The position numbers were made by a program, and so were the translations under genes. Of a stretch of DNA of 64,000 nucleotides, positions 31,604 through 41,299 are shown one piece after another; positions within the stretch are counted from its first letter, which is position 1, and every line of letters begins with the position of its first letter. This DNA comes from Mortierella alpina (Eukaryota; Mortierellomycota; Mortierellomycetes; Mortierellales; Mortierellaceae), in assembly GCA_029449245.1 (NCBI GenBank), contig JANATF010000017.1, forward strand, positions 372,001-436,000, given 5' to 3'. The notes beneath the pieces were generated by a model that was not told the DNA's origin, searched no databases, and saw only the letters and a program-made list of their open reading frames with translations.

Positions 31604-32319
31604 CTATCCGTAGCGGAACCCGAGATAGAAGCCTCCTGCAAATGTCGACTTGAACTGAAAGTTCCTGGTCAGCAGGTCGATGATCCAGTTGAGTCCAAAG
31701 CGCGCATCCTTGACTGTCACCTTGCCGTCCTGGTCCAGGTCAAACTTTTCCTTGAACCGCGACTCGATCAGGATCCAGTTGACCTGGATGTAGCCTGCAT
31801 TGGCGAGCATCTGCAGGGTCACAAAGCCTAATCCTGCAACAAGCAAAAACATCTTGCCCAGTTTCTTGAACAGAAAGCCAGAGCACACGCCCATGGCCGT
31901 ACCAAAAGACAGCTCCTTTGTGTTCACCATCGAGTCCTTGCCATCAGGGATGCCAGCTATACAGTAAAAGACAAGTAGTGTAAACATACCAATCGTTTTT
32001 TTTGCTGGTCGCCATGTCTCTTTTGACCAGTAAACATTTTTCCCACGACTTACGCATGCTTGGTGGGTTCGACTTTTTGTCGGCTGGGTATGAGTTTGAC
32101 AGACAAGCTGTGTTAGTCTCCGTGGCCGAGGGCTGATGGAATCCGTTGTTACATAAAGCTTCACGAACCTGAGTTTGCGGTAGGGTCGACTGGGGTGGGT
32201 TTGGCGTCGTTTGCACAGTGAGCGGTGTTCCTTTTGCTAACAAAGTGTCTTGCCCAGACCATAGGTCCAACAATGCAGGTCGTGGCTGTTCCCGCGGCAA
32301 TCCAGCTTCTTGAAGTCAT
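31604..32319 (-). CDS. FUN14 domain protein (FUNDC1-like, mitochondrial outer membrane)
   Basis: Three exons, complement(31604..31956, 32054..32107, 32169..32319), 185 residues. The C-terminal 115 residues are a FUN14 domain: ELSFGTAMGVCSGFLFKKLG, hydrophobic FLLVAGLGFVTLQMLANAGYI, and a Gly-rich tail, FAGGFYLGFRYG. Between them lies DLDQDGKVTVKD, which matches an EF-hand calcium loop (Asp at 1, 3, 5; Gly 6; Asp 12). Metazoan FUNDC1 is an outer-membrane mitophagy receptor; I do not see its N-terminal LC3-binding YxxL, so the mitophagy role is not supported here. I start at the ATG with A at -3; another in-frame ATG lies eight codons upstream, inside a TATAAATG string. Introns of 61 and 97 nt (GTTCGT and GTAAGT donors) join in frame. 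Confidence 0.9.
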
Positions 32320-33233
32320 CTTTGAACGCGTGGCTGTGGGCATTTATAAGGATGTGGAGCGCGTTAGAATGCAGGAGGAAGAAAGAAGGCATCGAGATTC
32401 TCCTTCATGGGCACTACAAGATTGACCGAGTCTTACGTTGTGTGCAGGTGGAGAGGAAGCGCTGGTGATGGTGGCCATGAAGGGTCCGTGGGCCTTTTGT
32501 CAGGGTGGTCCATGGTGTTGGTTGGGTGGGTGCAGCGACGATGGAAGACTGGCGAACAGAGGTTCGCAGCAATGCGATGCAGGAGGGTGCAGGCCTTGTG
32601 GACAGCATGACGGTCGAGAGCATTCTCGGCAGCGAGACTGCAGAGGGGCGATGGGTGAGGGTGAAGGAAGAGGTGAAGGTGAGGGTGAAGTGAGAGCGGG
32701 AAGTGCTTTTGTGCTCTCCCAGCGTCATTCTGCGTGTGCCCCACGCGCGTGACAGGAACACAAACGGCTGTTGTGCGGTGCTCTGTCTGACCTAATCCAC
32801 AACACGCTCGCAGCTCACTTTCTGCACAAACACACACACGCGCGCGCACAGGACACGCGAAAGTGGAGGGCTGTTGATGACGAGTTGCAGGTGAAGCTGG
32901 GGTGCATCCTGGTGCCAGTGTCCTTGTCCCGGCGGAGGAGCATAGGGGCGCCCAGGTCTGTTCCTGCTCTCTTGCTCGGGGCTATCATGTGATGGATCGC
33001 TACTCGTCGGCGGAAACAAAAAAAAAAAAAAAAGTTCCACATTGTCCTCTCTCCCTTTGTCCTTTCGTCCTTTCGTCATCGCCGCAGACCATTTGCCGCA
33101 TTGCAACCTTGCATTCCTCAGCGACACTCTTCTGCATTCACACACACACACATTCGCTGCACAGACACTGTGGCATCCACTCCCGCACTCACACTCGCAC
33201 ACCCAGCAACCAGCAACAGCAAGAGAGCCAACA
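32320..33233. promoter_or_regulatory. Divergent promoter region between FUN14 and hob3
   Basis: About 900 bp shared by two divergently transcribed genes. It contains CA/GT-rich runs (about 32828-32846 and 33142-33152) and a poly-A tract near 33019. A short coding-like frame at 32541 is listed separately. No individual element can be assigned. Confidence 0.4.
32541..32654 (+). other. Candidate small exon (38 codons)
   Basis: ATG-initiated, 38 codons with protein-like composition (MEDWRTEVRSNAMQEG, then DSMTVESILGSETAEGRW), ending at a TGG/GTGAGG donor-like site. Possible continuation at about 32848 (GACACGCGAAAG after a GCACAG acceptor) keeps frame, but the tail reads poorly. The family is not recognised; it could be a small unannotated gene or chance. 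Confidence 0.25.
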
Positions 33234-34533
33234 ATGAGCTGGTAGGAACGTGCTCCTCGTGTCTGCTACTGCCTGTGCGCAGAACGTCCTTGGTCATACA
33301 AACAAACACAACCACACAACTCTAACGGCGACCGCGCTCTCCTTTTTCTCTTCGTCAACACACCTGGATGCCATGACCCCTCAATCTCATGCGCACTGGA
33401 ATTCATTCTTGCAGGGCCGGATTCAAAAAGAACCTTAACAGGGCCACCACGTCGGTCCTCTCAAAAAACTCGGACCGCACCACGGACAAAGAGTTTGAGG
33501 ACGAACAGCGGCGAGCAAAGCAGTAAGCAAGCAGTGTTCTTTTTTTTTTTTGATTTGGGCCTTCGTTGTTACAGAAGGTGGCTCACTCGTTCTGTGGTCT
33601 TGACAGACTAGAGTCAAAAGCCGAAAAGCTGCACAAGGAGGCCAACGGATACGCCAAATCGCTGCGAGGTAAAGATTAGTGCCGCAATAGAGGCGTGCGA
33701 CAAAAATAGTCGTTCTTAGCGTCTGTCTGTCCAGTCACTTTTCGGACAAACTATACACCCTACAGCCCAGCCTCCGACGTATCAAATGAACTGCACGCGA
33801 TACTCAACCATCCCTCCATTTTTACGTAACCTCCCTCCCCTTAGAAATGACGGCGGCGCAGGTTAGGATCGCAACTACGCTCGAGCAGTTTTATGACGAG
33901 AACGAACCCATGGGTACATCAGGACAAAAGTACAAGGAGGCTGTGACAAAAATGGAAACACAGGCTGACGAAGAAGTTGTAAGCACAGACGTCTTCGTCT
34001 GCATCTGCTTCTTTTTTTTTATTGTTGCGGTAGCAAGGCATCGGAGGACTTATTTTCGATCGGTTCCCTGAATTTAGGCAGCTGCATACCGCTCAACAGT
34101 ACTAGAGCCCATTGGTCGCTACTACGCCTACTTTCCCGAGATCAATGAGGCGATCCGGAAAAGGAACAAAAAGCTGATCGACTATGATAGTGCACGGTCC
34201 AAAGTTCGCAAGCTAGTGGAACGACCCTCAGAGGATTCGACAAAGTTGCCTCGCGCAGAGCACGAAGCCAACCTGGCGCGCGACATGTACGAAGCCATGA
34301 ACGCGCAGTTGACTACAGAGTTGCCTAAAATCATTGATGCCAGAGTCGCTTATCTGGATCCGTCGTTCGAGGCTGTTGTCAAGTCACAGCTTTCATTTGC
34401 GCAGGATGCACACAACACTCTGGAGGGGCTGAGGCAATACTTCCCACCAGAGCCACAGGGGTATGAACTGGAGCAGCAGACGGATGGGATTCTGAAGCAG
34501 ATGAGAGAGCTCGCGATCTGTGGACTCGCTTAG
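33234..34533 (+). CDS. BAR-domain protein, Hob3/Rvs161 (amphiphysin/BIN3-like)
   Basis: Five exons, join(33234..33241, 33415..33522, 33607..33668, 33845..33978, 34078..34533), 255 residues. The first exon is only 8 nt (ATG AGC TG), giving the MSW start shared by Rvs161/Hob3. The product is a single N-BAR domain with no SH3, as in yeast Rvs161: MSWAGFKKNLNRA, then DRTTDKEFEDEQRRAKQLES, MTAAQVRIATTLEQFY, and PIGRYYAYFPEINEAIRKRN. It is predicted to dimerise and to tubulate or sense curved membranes. It acts in endocytosis and in actin and polarity control (Hob3 recruits Cdc42 regulators in fission yeast). Donors are GTAGGA, GTAAGC, GTAAAG and GTAAGC; all junctions preserve frame. The length matches the family's usual 260-270 residues. 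Confidence 0.93.
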
Positions 34534-34602
34534 AATGATGGCAAATAGTTCAGGACGCAACAAGAATGTATTGAACTTTTTTTCCTATTTGGCTCGTTGG
34601 CT

Positions 34603-34624
34603 AAAAAAAAAAAAGGGGGGGGGG
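34603..34624. repeat. Poly-A/poly-G homopolymer junction
   Basis: A run of about 12 A followed directly by about 10 G, between the stops of the convergent hob3 and GST genes. Low-complexity tract, prone to length error. Confidence 0.6.
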
Positions 34625-34667
34625 ATGGGTGTATCATGTTTGTGTGAAAGAAGCATCTTTCTGGTAT

Positions 34668-35399
34668 CTAATAGTTAAGCCGGGCTTTGTTTCTCTCGGC
34701 CAAGACCTTGTACTCGTCCGTGGCCCTCCAGGCAGCCAACGAGGGGATCTTGTCGACTGTCGCCTTAACCTTGAACAAAGCAGGCGTCAGCTTCTCCGAG
34801 ATCAACTCCTGTCCGGACATACCCAGGATCATCTCAATCAACTGCGCCGTCTTGAAATCAGCCAACGTCAGCTTGTTTCCAACGTAGTGGCCATTCGAGC
34901 CGTTGTTCTTGAGGTGGAGCTCATGGTTCTTGATCCAGTTGGCGACATCAATCGTGAAGGTCTTCTCCTTCATTTCAGCCTTCTGCTCCGGATCCTTGAT
35001 CTGAATGTGAATGAAAATCCTGTTCATGATGTCGTTGTCGTTAGCAACAAAGGTGTTGATGACGGTTTCCTCGAAAATGTTGTCGCCATAGTAGCCAAAC
35101 TTCTTGGACAGGTAACGTTCAATGGCATCTGACTCGGCGATCTGGATGACCTTGCCGTCCGAGGTGGTCTCCTTGAGGAGAGGCATTACGCCAAAGGGAG
35201 TCTCTGGCTTCATGGCAGGCCAGTCCTCAGCGTCGACGTTGGTGAACTTGAACTTTGCACCGCTGGAGGCGAGCAGGACGCGGGTGATGTTGCCGAATCC
35301 GTGGAGGGCAAAGTAGCGGACTTCAAACTGGCTGTCCTTCTTGGAAGCGGCGGCATTGAAGGTGGCGGCCTGAGCGGGATCGAAAAATGCGTGGACCAT
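34668..35399 (-). CDS. Glutathione S-transferase-like protein, copy 1
   Basis: 243 residues, intronless. N-terminal thioredoxin-like domain: FEVRYFALHGFGNITRVLLASSGAKF, a cis-Pro segment PFGVMPLL and the glutathione-contact motif AESDAIERYL. The C-terminal helical domain carries NGHYVGNKLTLADF, the usual GST N-capping/Asp motif. Order and spacing fit a sigma-like (prostaglandin-D-synthase-type) GST; the Tyr in VRYF is the likely catalytic residue. Substrate unknown; it probably acts in cytosolic detoxification. It is one of three minus-strand paralogues (also 38666 and 40261) that share coding sequence and promoters. This copy has a two-residue insertion relative to the others and the most diverged central helix (MNRIFIHIQIKDPEQ). 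Confidence 0.88.
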   Translation of the reverse strand: MVHAFFDPAQAATFNAAASKKDSQFEVRYFALHGFGNITRVLLASSGAKFKFTNVDAEDWPAMKPETPFGVMPLLKETTSDGKVIQIAESDAIERYLSKKFGYYGDNIFEETVINTFVANDNDIMNRIFIHIQIKDPEQKAEMKEKTFTIDVANWIKNHELHLKNNGSNGHYVGNKLTLADFKTAQLIEMILGMSGQELISEKLTPALFKVKATVDKIPSLAAWRATDEYKVLAERNKARLNY

Positions 35400-35526
35400 G
35401 TTTGGATATTGAGATGATTGTTGAAAGAGTGTTGTTTGGGCTACTGTTACTGCTTTGCGTTGCTGGATCTGGCGACTATTATTGAGATGGAGAACAATGT
35501 CTTGGACTGTGGGAAGGATGCGTCCG

Positions 35527-35533
35527 TTTTATA
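35527..35533 (-). promoter_or_regulatory. TATA box of GST copy 1
   Basis: TATAAAA on the minus strand, 128 bp before the GST start codon. The same TATA with the same downstream GCATCCTTCC context occurs in front of the other two GST genes. Confidence 0.65.
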
Positions 35534-35669
35534 TGACGTCGAGGGGAGAGGCGGAAGGGTCAAGACAGAGTACCCTGAAGGACAGACTAAAAGTGCGCAG
35601 AGCACAGGCCAGACGCGTCAAAGTGTTTGCATACACCCGCATTATTAATCAAGCACAACGCCTTCCTTC

Positions 35670-35890
35670 CTTCGCCTTCCATGCGCTGTTTGCATTCTAG
35701 CTTCACGTCGTCAAGTGGCGCGACCAAGATATACAGTACGCCCCTTCCCTTCTTTTGTCTCCATGCGCAGTCTAGCTTCACATCGTCAAATGGCGCGACA
35801 AAGATGTACGCCCCTTCCCTTCTTTGGCCTTCCATGCGCTTCTTGCAGCCCAGCGACACGCGGTCCAACGGCATAAAGATTTTCATTGAG
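35670..35890. repeat. Three tandem copies of a GST promoter block
   Basis: A 70-80 bp block containing CATGCGC, TCTAGCTT and GTCGTCAAATGGCGCGAC-like sequence (GTCG...CGAC half-sites) is repeated three times upstream of GST copy 1. Single copies lie upstream of GST copies 2 (about 39650-39700) and 3 (about 41245-41300). Confidence 0.8.
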
Positions 35891-36848
35891 TAACTTTGTG
35901 ACAAGAATCCGCATTGCTGCTCGACAACCCTTACTCGTCCACCGCGTACGTGAAAAGGCAACTCTGCAACACTCGCGCCTTCTTTTCCACGACGCTACTC
36001 AATACACGATGCTATGCTGTTCAGGCCCTCACTCTCCGACTCTTTCTAGCCCTCATCGTTGCTGAGTTACATCCCTGTAAAGGTCACCTCATCTCACGCC
36101 ATCTCGACGCTGGGCAAGCGAATTGAAAAACGCATCCCCTCACTCTCCTGAAAAGCCCCGGTTTACTTAGTGGAACAGCGAGCGTTTTTCTCACAGCACC
36201 GTAGTCTCATATTATCTCCAGGTCTTGTTCACAGACACCACTTTAAATAGGCCAGTAACAAGCGTTGAACTCGTAGGCCGGTATTAGGAAGTGTCCTTCC
36301 TGGCCATTTATTCGTAATGGAAAATAAGCAACGCTCTTGGTAAGATTGAGGCGCGCGTTGTTATGCTTGCGTGTTCAGACTTGGAATATATACCCCTCTT
36401 CGACATTAAAGTGCAAGAGGGTTCTGCTAAGAGAGAGGCGCTAGGACAAGGCAGACCAGCGACGATTGCGCAAAGAGAACACAATTTGGGAGGAGGCTGA
36501 AGCAGCAGCGGACGATAATGACTATCAACAAATTCTCAATACCGTCCAGCCGAGTCCTTCAGGATGTCATCCATGAATACTCTGTCGTCGACCGTTTTAA
36601 GGAGTACGGTCTAATAAAAGAACAAAAGGTGGACGAATGCGACGTGAAATCAAGGACAATCTGCGCGTCGAGCGAAGCTTGGTGCCAAATGGCCACTTTT
36701 TAACTCGCGACGACACTCACCAACGGACAACAGGCAAGCGATTCACGCAGAGAAACGTAGAGCGGTGTTCATTGCTACATGTATCAAATGGTTCTGAGTT
36801 GACCAACAGCTGGCGGTAGCTGCTTGGTCCCACATTTGCGAACTAAAC
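35891..36848. other. intergenic, nothing assigned
   Basis: About 950 bp downstream of the interrupted secreted-protein gene. The ORFs are short and lack domains. No repeat or RNA gene seen. Confidence 0.35.
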
Positions 36849-37562
36849 CTAAAACCCGACCGAAATATCCACGCCCTGATCTGATGTCCTGCCTGTCTTG
36901 AATGCTACCATGCCAACACAGTCTCCATATTCATATGCATTCCCGAGACCGGCTGTGACACTCGTGGTCGTTGTGGGTACGCCAAAGACGACTGACGTAT
37001 AAGGCAGAGTTTTGCAAGATTGTCGACTTCCGTCATTCCAAGGATAGTATTCCATGAAACCGGACTGGCTGCCTTTGATTCCTCCAGTTCCAGCCGGCAG
37101 TGTCCATGTGCCGATATTTATTCTCATACCTGTGGTAGTATCAACCACAGTTCCCTGCCAGGTCGTGCCTTGGGTGTTCCGGACTTCCAACGCATAGCTA
37201 TGAGCGTAGGGTGCGCTAAATTCAATAGCACAGCTCACGCCAGGGCCGCCCCCAGTGGAGCAGTTATCGTCAACAGTCGTAGTGCCAGCCACGAATGAAG
37301 AAAAAACTGCATGAATGACAGGCTGTCCATTTGCGTCTGGCCGGGGCTGGAGGCCGGTGTATCCGACGTCGGATCGACCATTGAAACTGAACTGCTGGGC
37401 AAAGAAGTAGCCAGTCTTTCTAGGTGCGTTGGCAATACTGAAAGGGAACGTGATGTCAGTCAGCCCACTTCCGGGAGAAGGTATCGACTAATTGATCCCA
37501 ACGAGGGCGAAGCCTAGTGAAGGCGCGCATGACGCAAGGACAGCAGCGGCGGTGAGCTTCAT
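36849..37562 (-). pseudogene. Secreted-protein gene with in-frame TAG at codon 25
   Basis: A start codon at 37562 begins a signal peptide (MKLTAAAVLASCAPSLGFAL). Four codons later an in-frame TAG (37488-37490) interrupts it, after which the same frame stays open for 213 codons to 36849. The downstream part is well formed: APRKTGYFFAQQFSFNGRS, YTGLQPRPD, four cysteines, a beta-rich Gly/Thr pattern and a natural C-terminus. No intron of plausible length removes the TAG. Interpretations are a recent nonsense allele, a sequencing error, or stop read-through. The YFFAQQF...YTGLQ pattern recalls the beta-rich DUF3472-like extracellular domain, but I hold that loosely. It lies between GST copies 1 and 2. 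Confidence 0.65.
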
Positions 37563-38665
37563 TGTTCTTTTCTTTTGTCGTGAAAGGGGGACAGGATTGG
37601 ATAGAAGTTATGGAGGATGAGTGAGGAGTGTCAGATAAAGAGGCTAGCAAGAGTGCAGAAGCTGAGTGTCGACTTAAGGATACTTAAGACAGTTTTCTGA
37701 GCTTCTCACAGGTGAGGAATTCCGACAACACCAAGGGACAAGAAAAAAGGAGCATGAGTAAGCTGATGACCTAAAAAAAAAAAAAAAAAAAAATCAAGGG
37801 CATGGAAAAGCAAGGGCAGGGAGGAGCGAGGGCAGAATACTGGATTTGGGTGGATTGCATGACCCGAGCTCCTTCATCACGATGCCATTGCAAAACTGAT
37901 TAAATGAATCAAACAGCGATCGCGTTCCAAAGCTGTACCAGAGGGGACTATGCTCTTGGTTTGTTAAGTTGTGAGGAGACATGATGGAGACATGATGGAG
38001 ACATGATGGAGTTGCAGAGTGACAGAATGTCGAATTCAGCAAAGCATGTGAATCATCACTGTCGAGCGCTGTAGTCAAGGGGATGTCGGAAGAAAGGATC
38101 AAGGAGATAGATGAAAGTAGGGGGTATAATCTGAAAGACGAGGGCATGGAAAACGAACCTTTTACTACAGAACGAACCCTCCTTCTCCACATTCTTCTTC
38201 CAATCACAAATGAGCCCAGAAAATTGCTACAGGGACCACGGACAGCAGAAACAAGTACTGTAGCAATCTCAATATCGTTTGGGCAACTTATCAACCATGG
38301 ACCGTCAGAGGCTGCACGCGTCGCGGAAATAAAAGGTAGGGGTATTCATATCGCCGTTTGTATGTAAGATATCAAGCGGTTGGGCCACCCACTAGACAGC
38401 ATATTCATCCCTTACACGTCTCAACGCACGTCCACCTGTAACTTCCATATTTTAGTCCTCCCCATCCACTGTTCTTACTATGCAAATGATCATTTGTGTA
38501 TGTCAGGGAATATTCTGAGTGCCTCGTATTTGAGGGGAAGCGGGAAAAAAGCGGCCCTTGCATCTGCTTAGGTACTTCGGGCTACTCTGCGCCGTATTTT
38601 ACACTACTGTGTGCGTATGTATGTTTTTGTGTGTGTGTGTGAGAAAGATGCGTCATCTTCTGTTT
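37563..38665. other. intergenic with simple repeats
   Basis: It contains a poly-A run of about 20 at 37773-37792, a triple GACATGATGGA repeat at about 37978-38010, and a GT microsatellite at about 38626-38640. A 166-codon minus-strand frame (37794-38294) has no recognisable feature and overlaps these repeats, so I do not call it a gene. Confidence 0.4.
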
Positions 38666-39391
38666 CTAAAAGCCAATTAAGGCCTTGTTCTTCTCGGCGA
38701 GGGCCTTGAACTCGTCCGTGGCCCTCCAGGCCGCCAACGAGGGGATCTTGTCGACTGTCGCCTTGACCTGGAACAAAGCAGGCGTCAGCTTCTCCGAGAT
38801 CAAGTCTTGTTCCGACAATCCCAAGATGGTCTCAATCAATTGCGCAGTCTTGAAATCTGCCAACGTGTGCTTGTTTCCAATATAGTGGCCGTTCGAGCCG
38901 TTGTTCTTGAGATGGAACTCATGGTTCGTAATCCAGTTGGCGACAGCACCCGTGAAGACCTTCTCCTTGGCCTCAGCCCTCTGCTCCGCATCCTTGATCC
39001 TAAAGCAACCAGAGATCTTGTCCATGAGGTCGTTGTCGTTAGCAACGAAAGTGTTGATGAGGGTCTCCTCGAAAAAGTTGTCGCCATAGTAGCCAAACTT
39101 CTTTGACAGGTAACGTTCAATGGCATCCGACTCGGCGATTCGGATGATCTTGCCATCCGTGGTGATCTCCTTGAGGAGAGGCATCACACCAAAGGGAACC
39201 TCGGGCTTTACGGCAGCCCAGTCCTCGGGGCTGATGCTGGTGAACTTTGCACCGCTGGAGGCGAGTAGGACGCGGGTCATGTTGCCGAGTCCGTGGAAGC
39301 CGAAGTAGCGGACCTCAAACTGGCTGTCCTTCTTGGAGGCGGCGGCATTAAAGGTGGCAGCCTGAGCGGGATCGAAGAATACGTGGACCAT
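38666..39391 (-). CDS. Glutathione S-transferase-like protein, copy 2
   Basis: 241 residues, intronless. Same architecture as the other two copies: VRYFGFHGLGNMTRVLLASSGAKF, PFGVMPLLKE, AESDAIERYL, and C-terminal NGHYIGNKHTLADF. By eye it is closer to copy 3 than to copy 1. Differences cluster in the first helices and in the segment after AESDAIERYL (DNFFEETLINTF, GCFRIKDAEQRAE). The putative catalytic Tyr in VRYF is kept. The promoter and about 500 bp upstream are homologous to those of copy 3, so gene and control region were duplicated together. Confidence 0.88.
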   Translation of the reverse strand: MVHVFFDPAQAATFNAAASKKDSQFEVRYFGFHGLGNMTRVLLASSGAKFTSISPEDWAAVKPEVPFGVMPLLKEITTDGKIIRIAESDAIERYLSKKFGYYGDNFFEETLINTFVANDNDLMDKISGCFRIKDAEQRAEAKEKVFTGAVANWITNHEFHLKNNGSNGHYIGNKHTLADFKTAQLIETILGLSEQDLISEKLTPALFQVKATVDKIPSLAAWRATDEFKALAEKNKALIGF

Positions 39392-39509
39392 GGTTGAATG
39401 CGAGAGTGAGAGAGTTGTTGGGAGTGTTGTGGGGCTACTGTTACTTCTGTGCGTTGCTGGCGACCATTGTCGAGATGAAGAACAAAAACCCCTGTGGAAG
39501 GATGCGTCC

Positions 39510-39516
39510 CTTTATA
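39510..39516 (-). promoter_or_regulatory. TATA box of GST copy 2
   Basis: TATAAAG on the minus strand, 119 bp before the start codon, in the same context as the TATA boxes of the other two GST genes but with the last A changed to G. Confidence 0.6.
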
Positions 39517-40260
39517 CGACTTTTCGAAGGGAGGGAGGGGTCACGACAGATTACCCTGAACGGTAGACTAAAAGTGCGCAGGGCATAGGTCAGACGCATC
39601 AAAGTGTTAGCCCACATGGGCATTATTAATCAAGGTCGCCCTCCAATGCGCTTATTGCAATCTAGGCTTTACGTCGTCAAATGGCACGACAGAGATTTCC
39701 ATTGAAGCGTGCGATCAAGGCGAGCCGGCGTACCGTAGCGTAATTCAAGAGGTTCAGTCGATAAGAAATCCAAAAGCTCCTCCTAGGAAATGTGCAGTCC
39801 CCACACACCTGGCGCATACTCTTGTTGAGTAGCCAACAGACCGTCTACGCTCCTTGATCCCCATCATAATGGCGGTGCAAGGTGTCCTTCGATCCTGGTA
39901 GATCCCCCCTCCCCCTCCCTTGGTCACTCAACGTGCTGTCTTCTTATGCAAGCAGAAATCTACTCACCTGCCACAAAAATCAGCACGCAAGCAATCCATC
40001 CGGGCGTCCGAGCTATGTATGGATCGGATATTATACCTCAAGGATGAGAGGAAAGCACAACAACCTTTACAATGACAAATAGCCAATTGCTCTCGTCTAC
40101 ATTACAGGCATGCAATCGAGCGTACTACACAGATCATGGATTCTCGTTTTTTATTTGGCTACTAGGCCTGCTGGCTAGAACAAAAAAAAGGGGAACTGAG
40201 TATCATGTACGTGTATGTATATTTGTGTGTGTGTATGAAAGATGATCATCTTTCTGGTAT

Positions 40261-40986
40261 CTAATAGCCAATGACGGCCTTGTTCTTCTCGGCGAAGGCC
40301 TTGAACTCGTCCGTGGCCCTCCAGGCAGCCAACGAGGGGATCTTGTCGACTGTCGCCTTGACCTGGAACAAAGCAGGCGTCAGCTTCTCCGAGATCAACT
40401 CTTGTTCCGACAAACCCACGATGATCGCAATCAACTGCGCAGTCTTGAAATCCGCCAACGTGTGCTTGTTTCCAACATAATGGCCGTTCGAGCCGTTGTT
40501 CTTGAGGTGGAACTCATGGTTCTTGATCCAGTTGGCGACAGCACCCGTGAAGACCTTCTCCTTGGCCTCAGCCTTCTGCTCTGCATCCTTGATCATGAGG
40601 AATCCAAAGATCTTGCCCAAGATGTCGTTGTCGTTAGCAACGAAAGTGTTGATGACGGTCTCCTCGAAAATGTTGTCGCCATAGTAGCCAAACTTCTTTG
40701 ACAGGTAACGTTCAATGGCATCCGACTCGGCGATCTGGATGATGGTGCCGTCCGAGGTGGTCTCCTTGAGGAGAGGCATCACACCAAAGGGAGCCTCGGG
40801 CTTTACGGCAGGCCAGTTCTCAGGGTTGAAGTTGGTGAACTTTGCACCGCTGGAGGCGAGCAGGACGCGGGTGATGTTGCCGAGTCCGTGGAGGGCAAAG
40901 TAGCGGACCTCAAACTGGCTGTCCTTCTTGGAGGCGGCGGCGTTGAAGGCGGTAGCCTGAGCGGGATCGAAATATGCGTGGACCAT
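40261..40986 (-). CDS. Glutathione S-transferase-like protein, copy 3
   Basis: 241 residues, intronless. N-terminal thioredoxin-like half with VRYFALHGLGNITRVLLASS, PFGVMPLLKE and AESDAIERYL; C-terminal half with NGHYVGNKHTLADF and the conserved SEQELISEKLTPALF. It shares its first 27 residues almost exactly with copy 1 and its C-terminal half with copy 2, a mosaic that could reflect gene conversion. Likely a cytosolic GST of the same specificity class. The 3' flank (ATCTTTCTGGTATCTAATAG) is also shared with copy 1. Confidence 0.88.
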   Translation of the reverse strand: MVHAYFDPAQATAFNAAASKKDSQFEVRYFALHGLGNITRVLLASSGAKFTNFNPENWPAVKPEAPFGVMPLLKETTSDGTIIQIAESDAIERYLSKKFGYYGDNIFEETVINTFVANDNDILGKIFGFLMIKDAEQKAEAKEKVFTGAVANWIKNHEFHLKNNGSNGHYVGNKHTLADFKTAQLIAIIVGLSEQELISEKLTPALFQVKATVDKIPSLAAWRATDEFKAFAEKNKAVIGY

Positions 40987-41095
40987 GTTTGGATATTGAG
41001 ATGGTTGTTGAAAGAGTGACTTTTTTGCGTTGCTGGATCTGGCGACTATTGTTGAGATGGAGAATAAGACCTTGGATTGTGGAAGGATGCGTCCC

Positions 41096-41102
41096 TTTTA
41101 TA
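41096..41102 (-). promoter_or_regulatory. TATA box of GST copy 3
   Basis: TATAAAA on the minus strand, 110 bp upstream of the start codon, embedded in the promoter block shared by all three GST genes. Confidence 0.65.
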
Positions 41103-41299
41103 TGACTTTTGGAAGGGAGGGAAGGGTCAAGACAGAGTACCCTGAAGGACATATTGAAAGTGCGCAGGGGCATAGGTCGGACGCGTCAAAGTGTTAGCCT
41201 ACATGGGCATTATTAATCAAGCAAAACCGCCTTCCTTCTTTCGCCTTCCATACGCTTATTGCAGTCTAGCTTTACGTCGTCAAATGGCGCGACAAAGAT

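Noticed and set aside
37794-38294. 166-codon minus-strand ORF
   Set aside because: No domain, overlaps simple repeats and a poly-A run; composition looks random.
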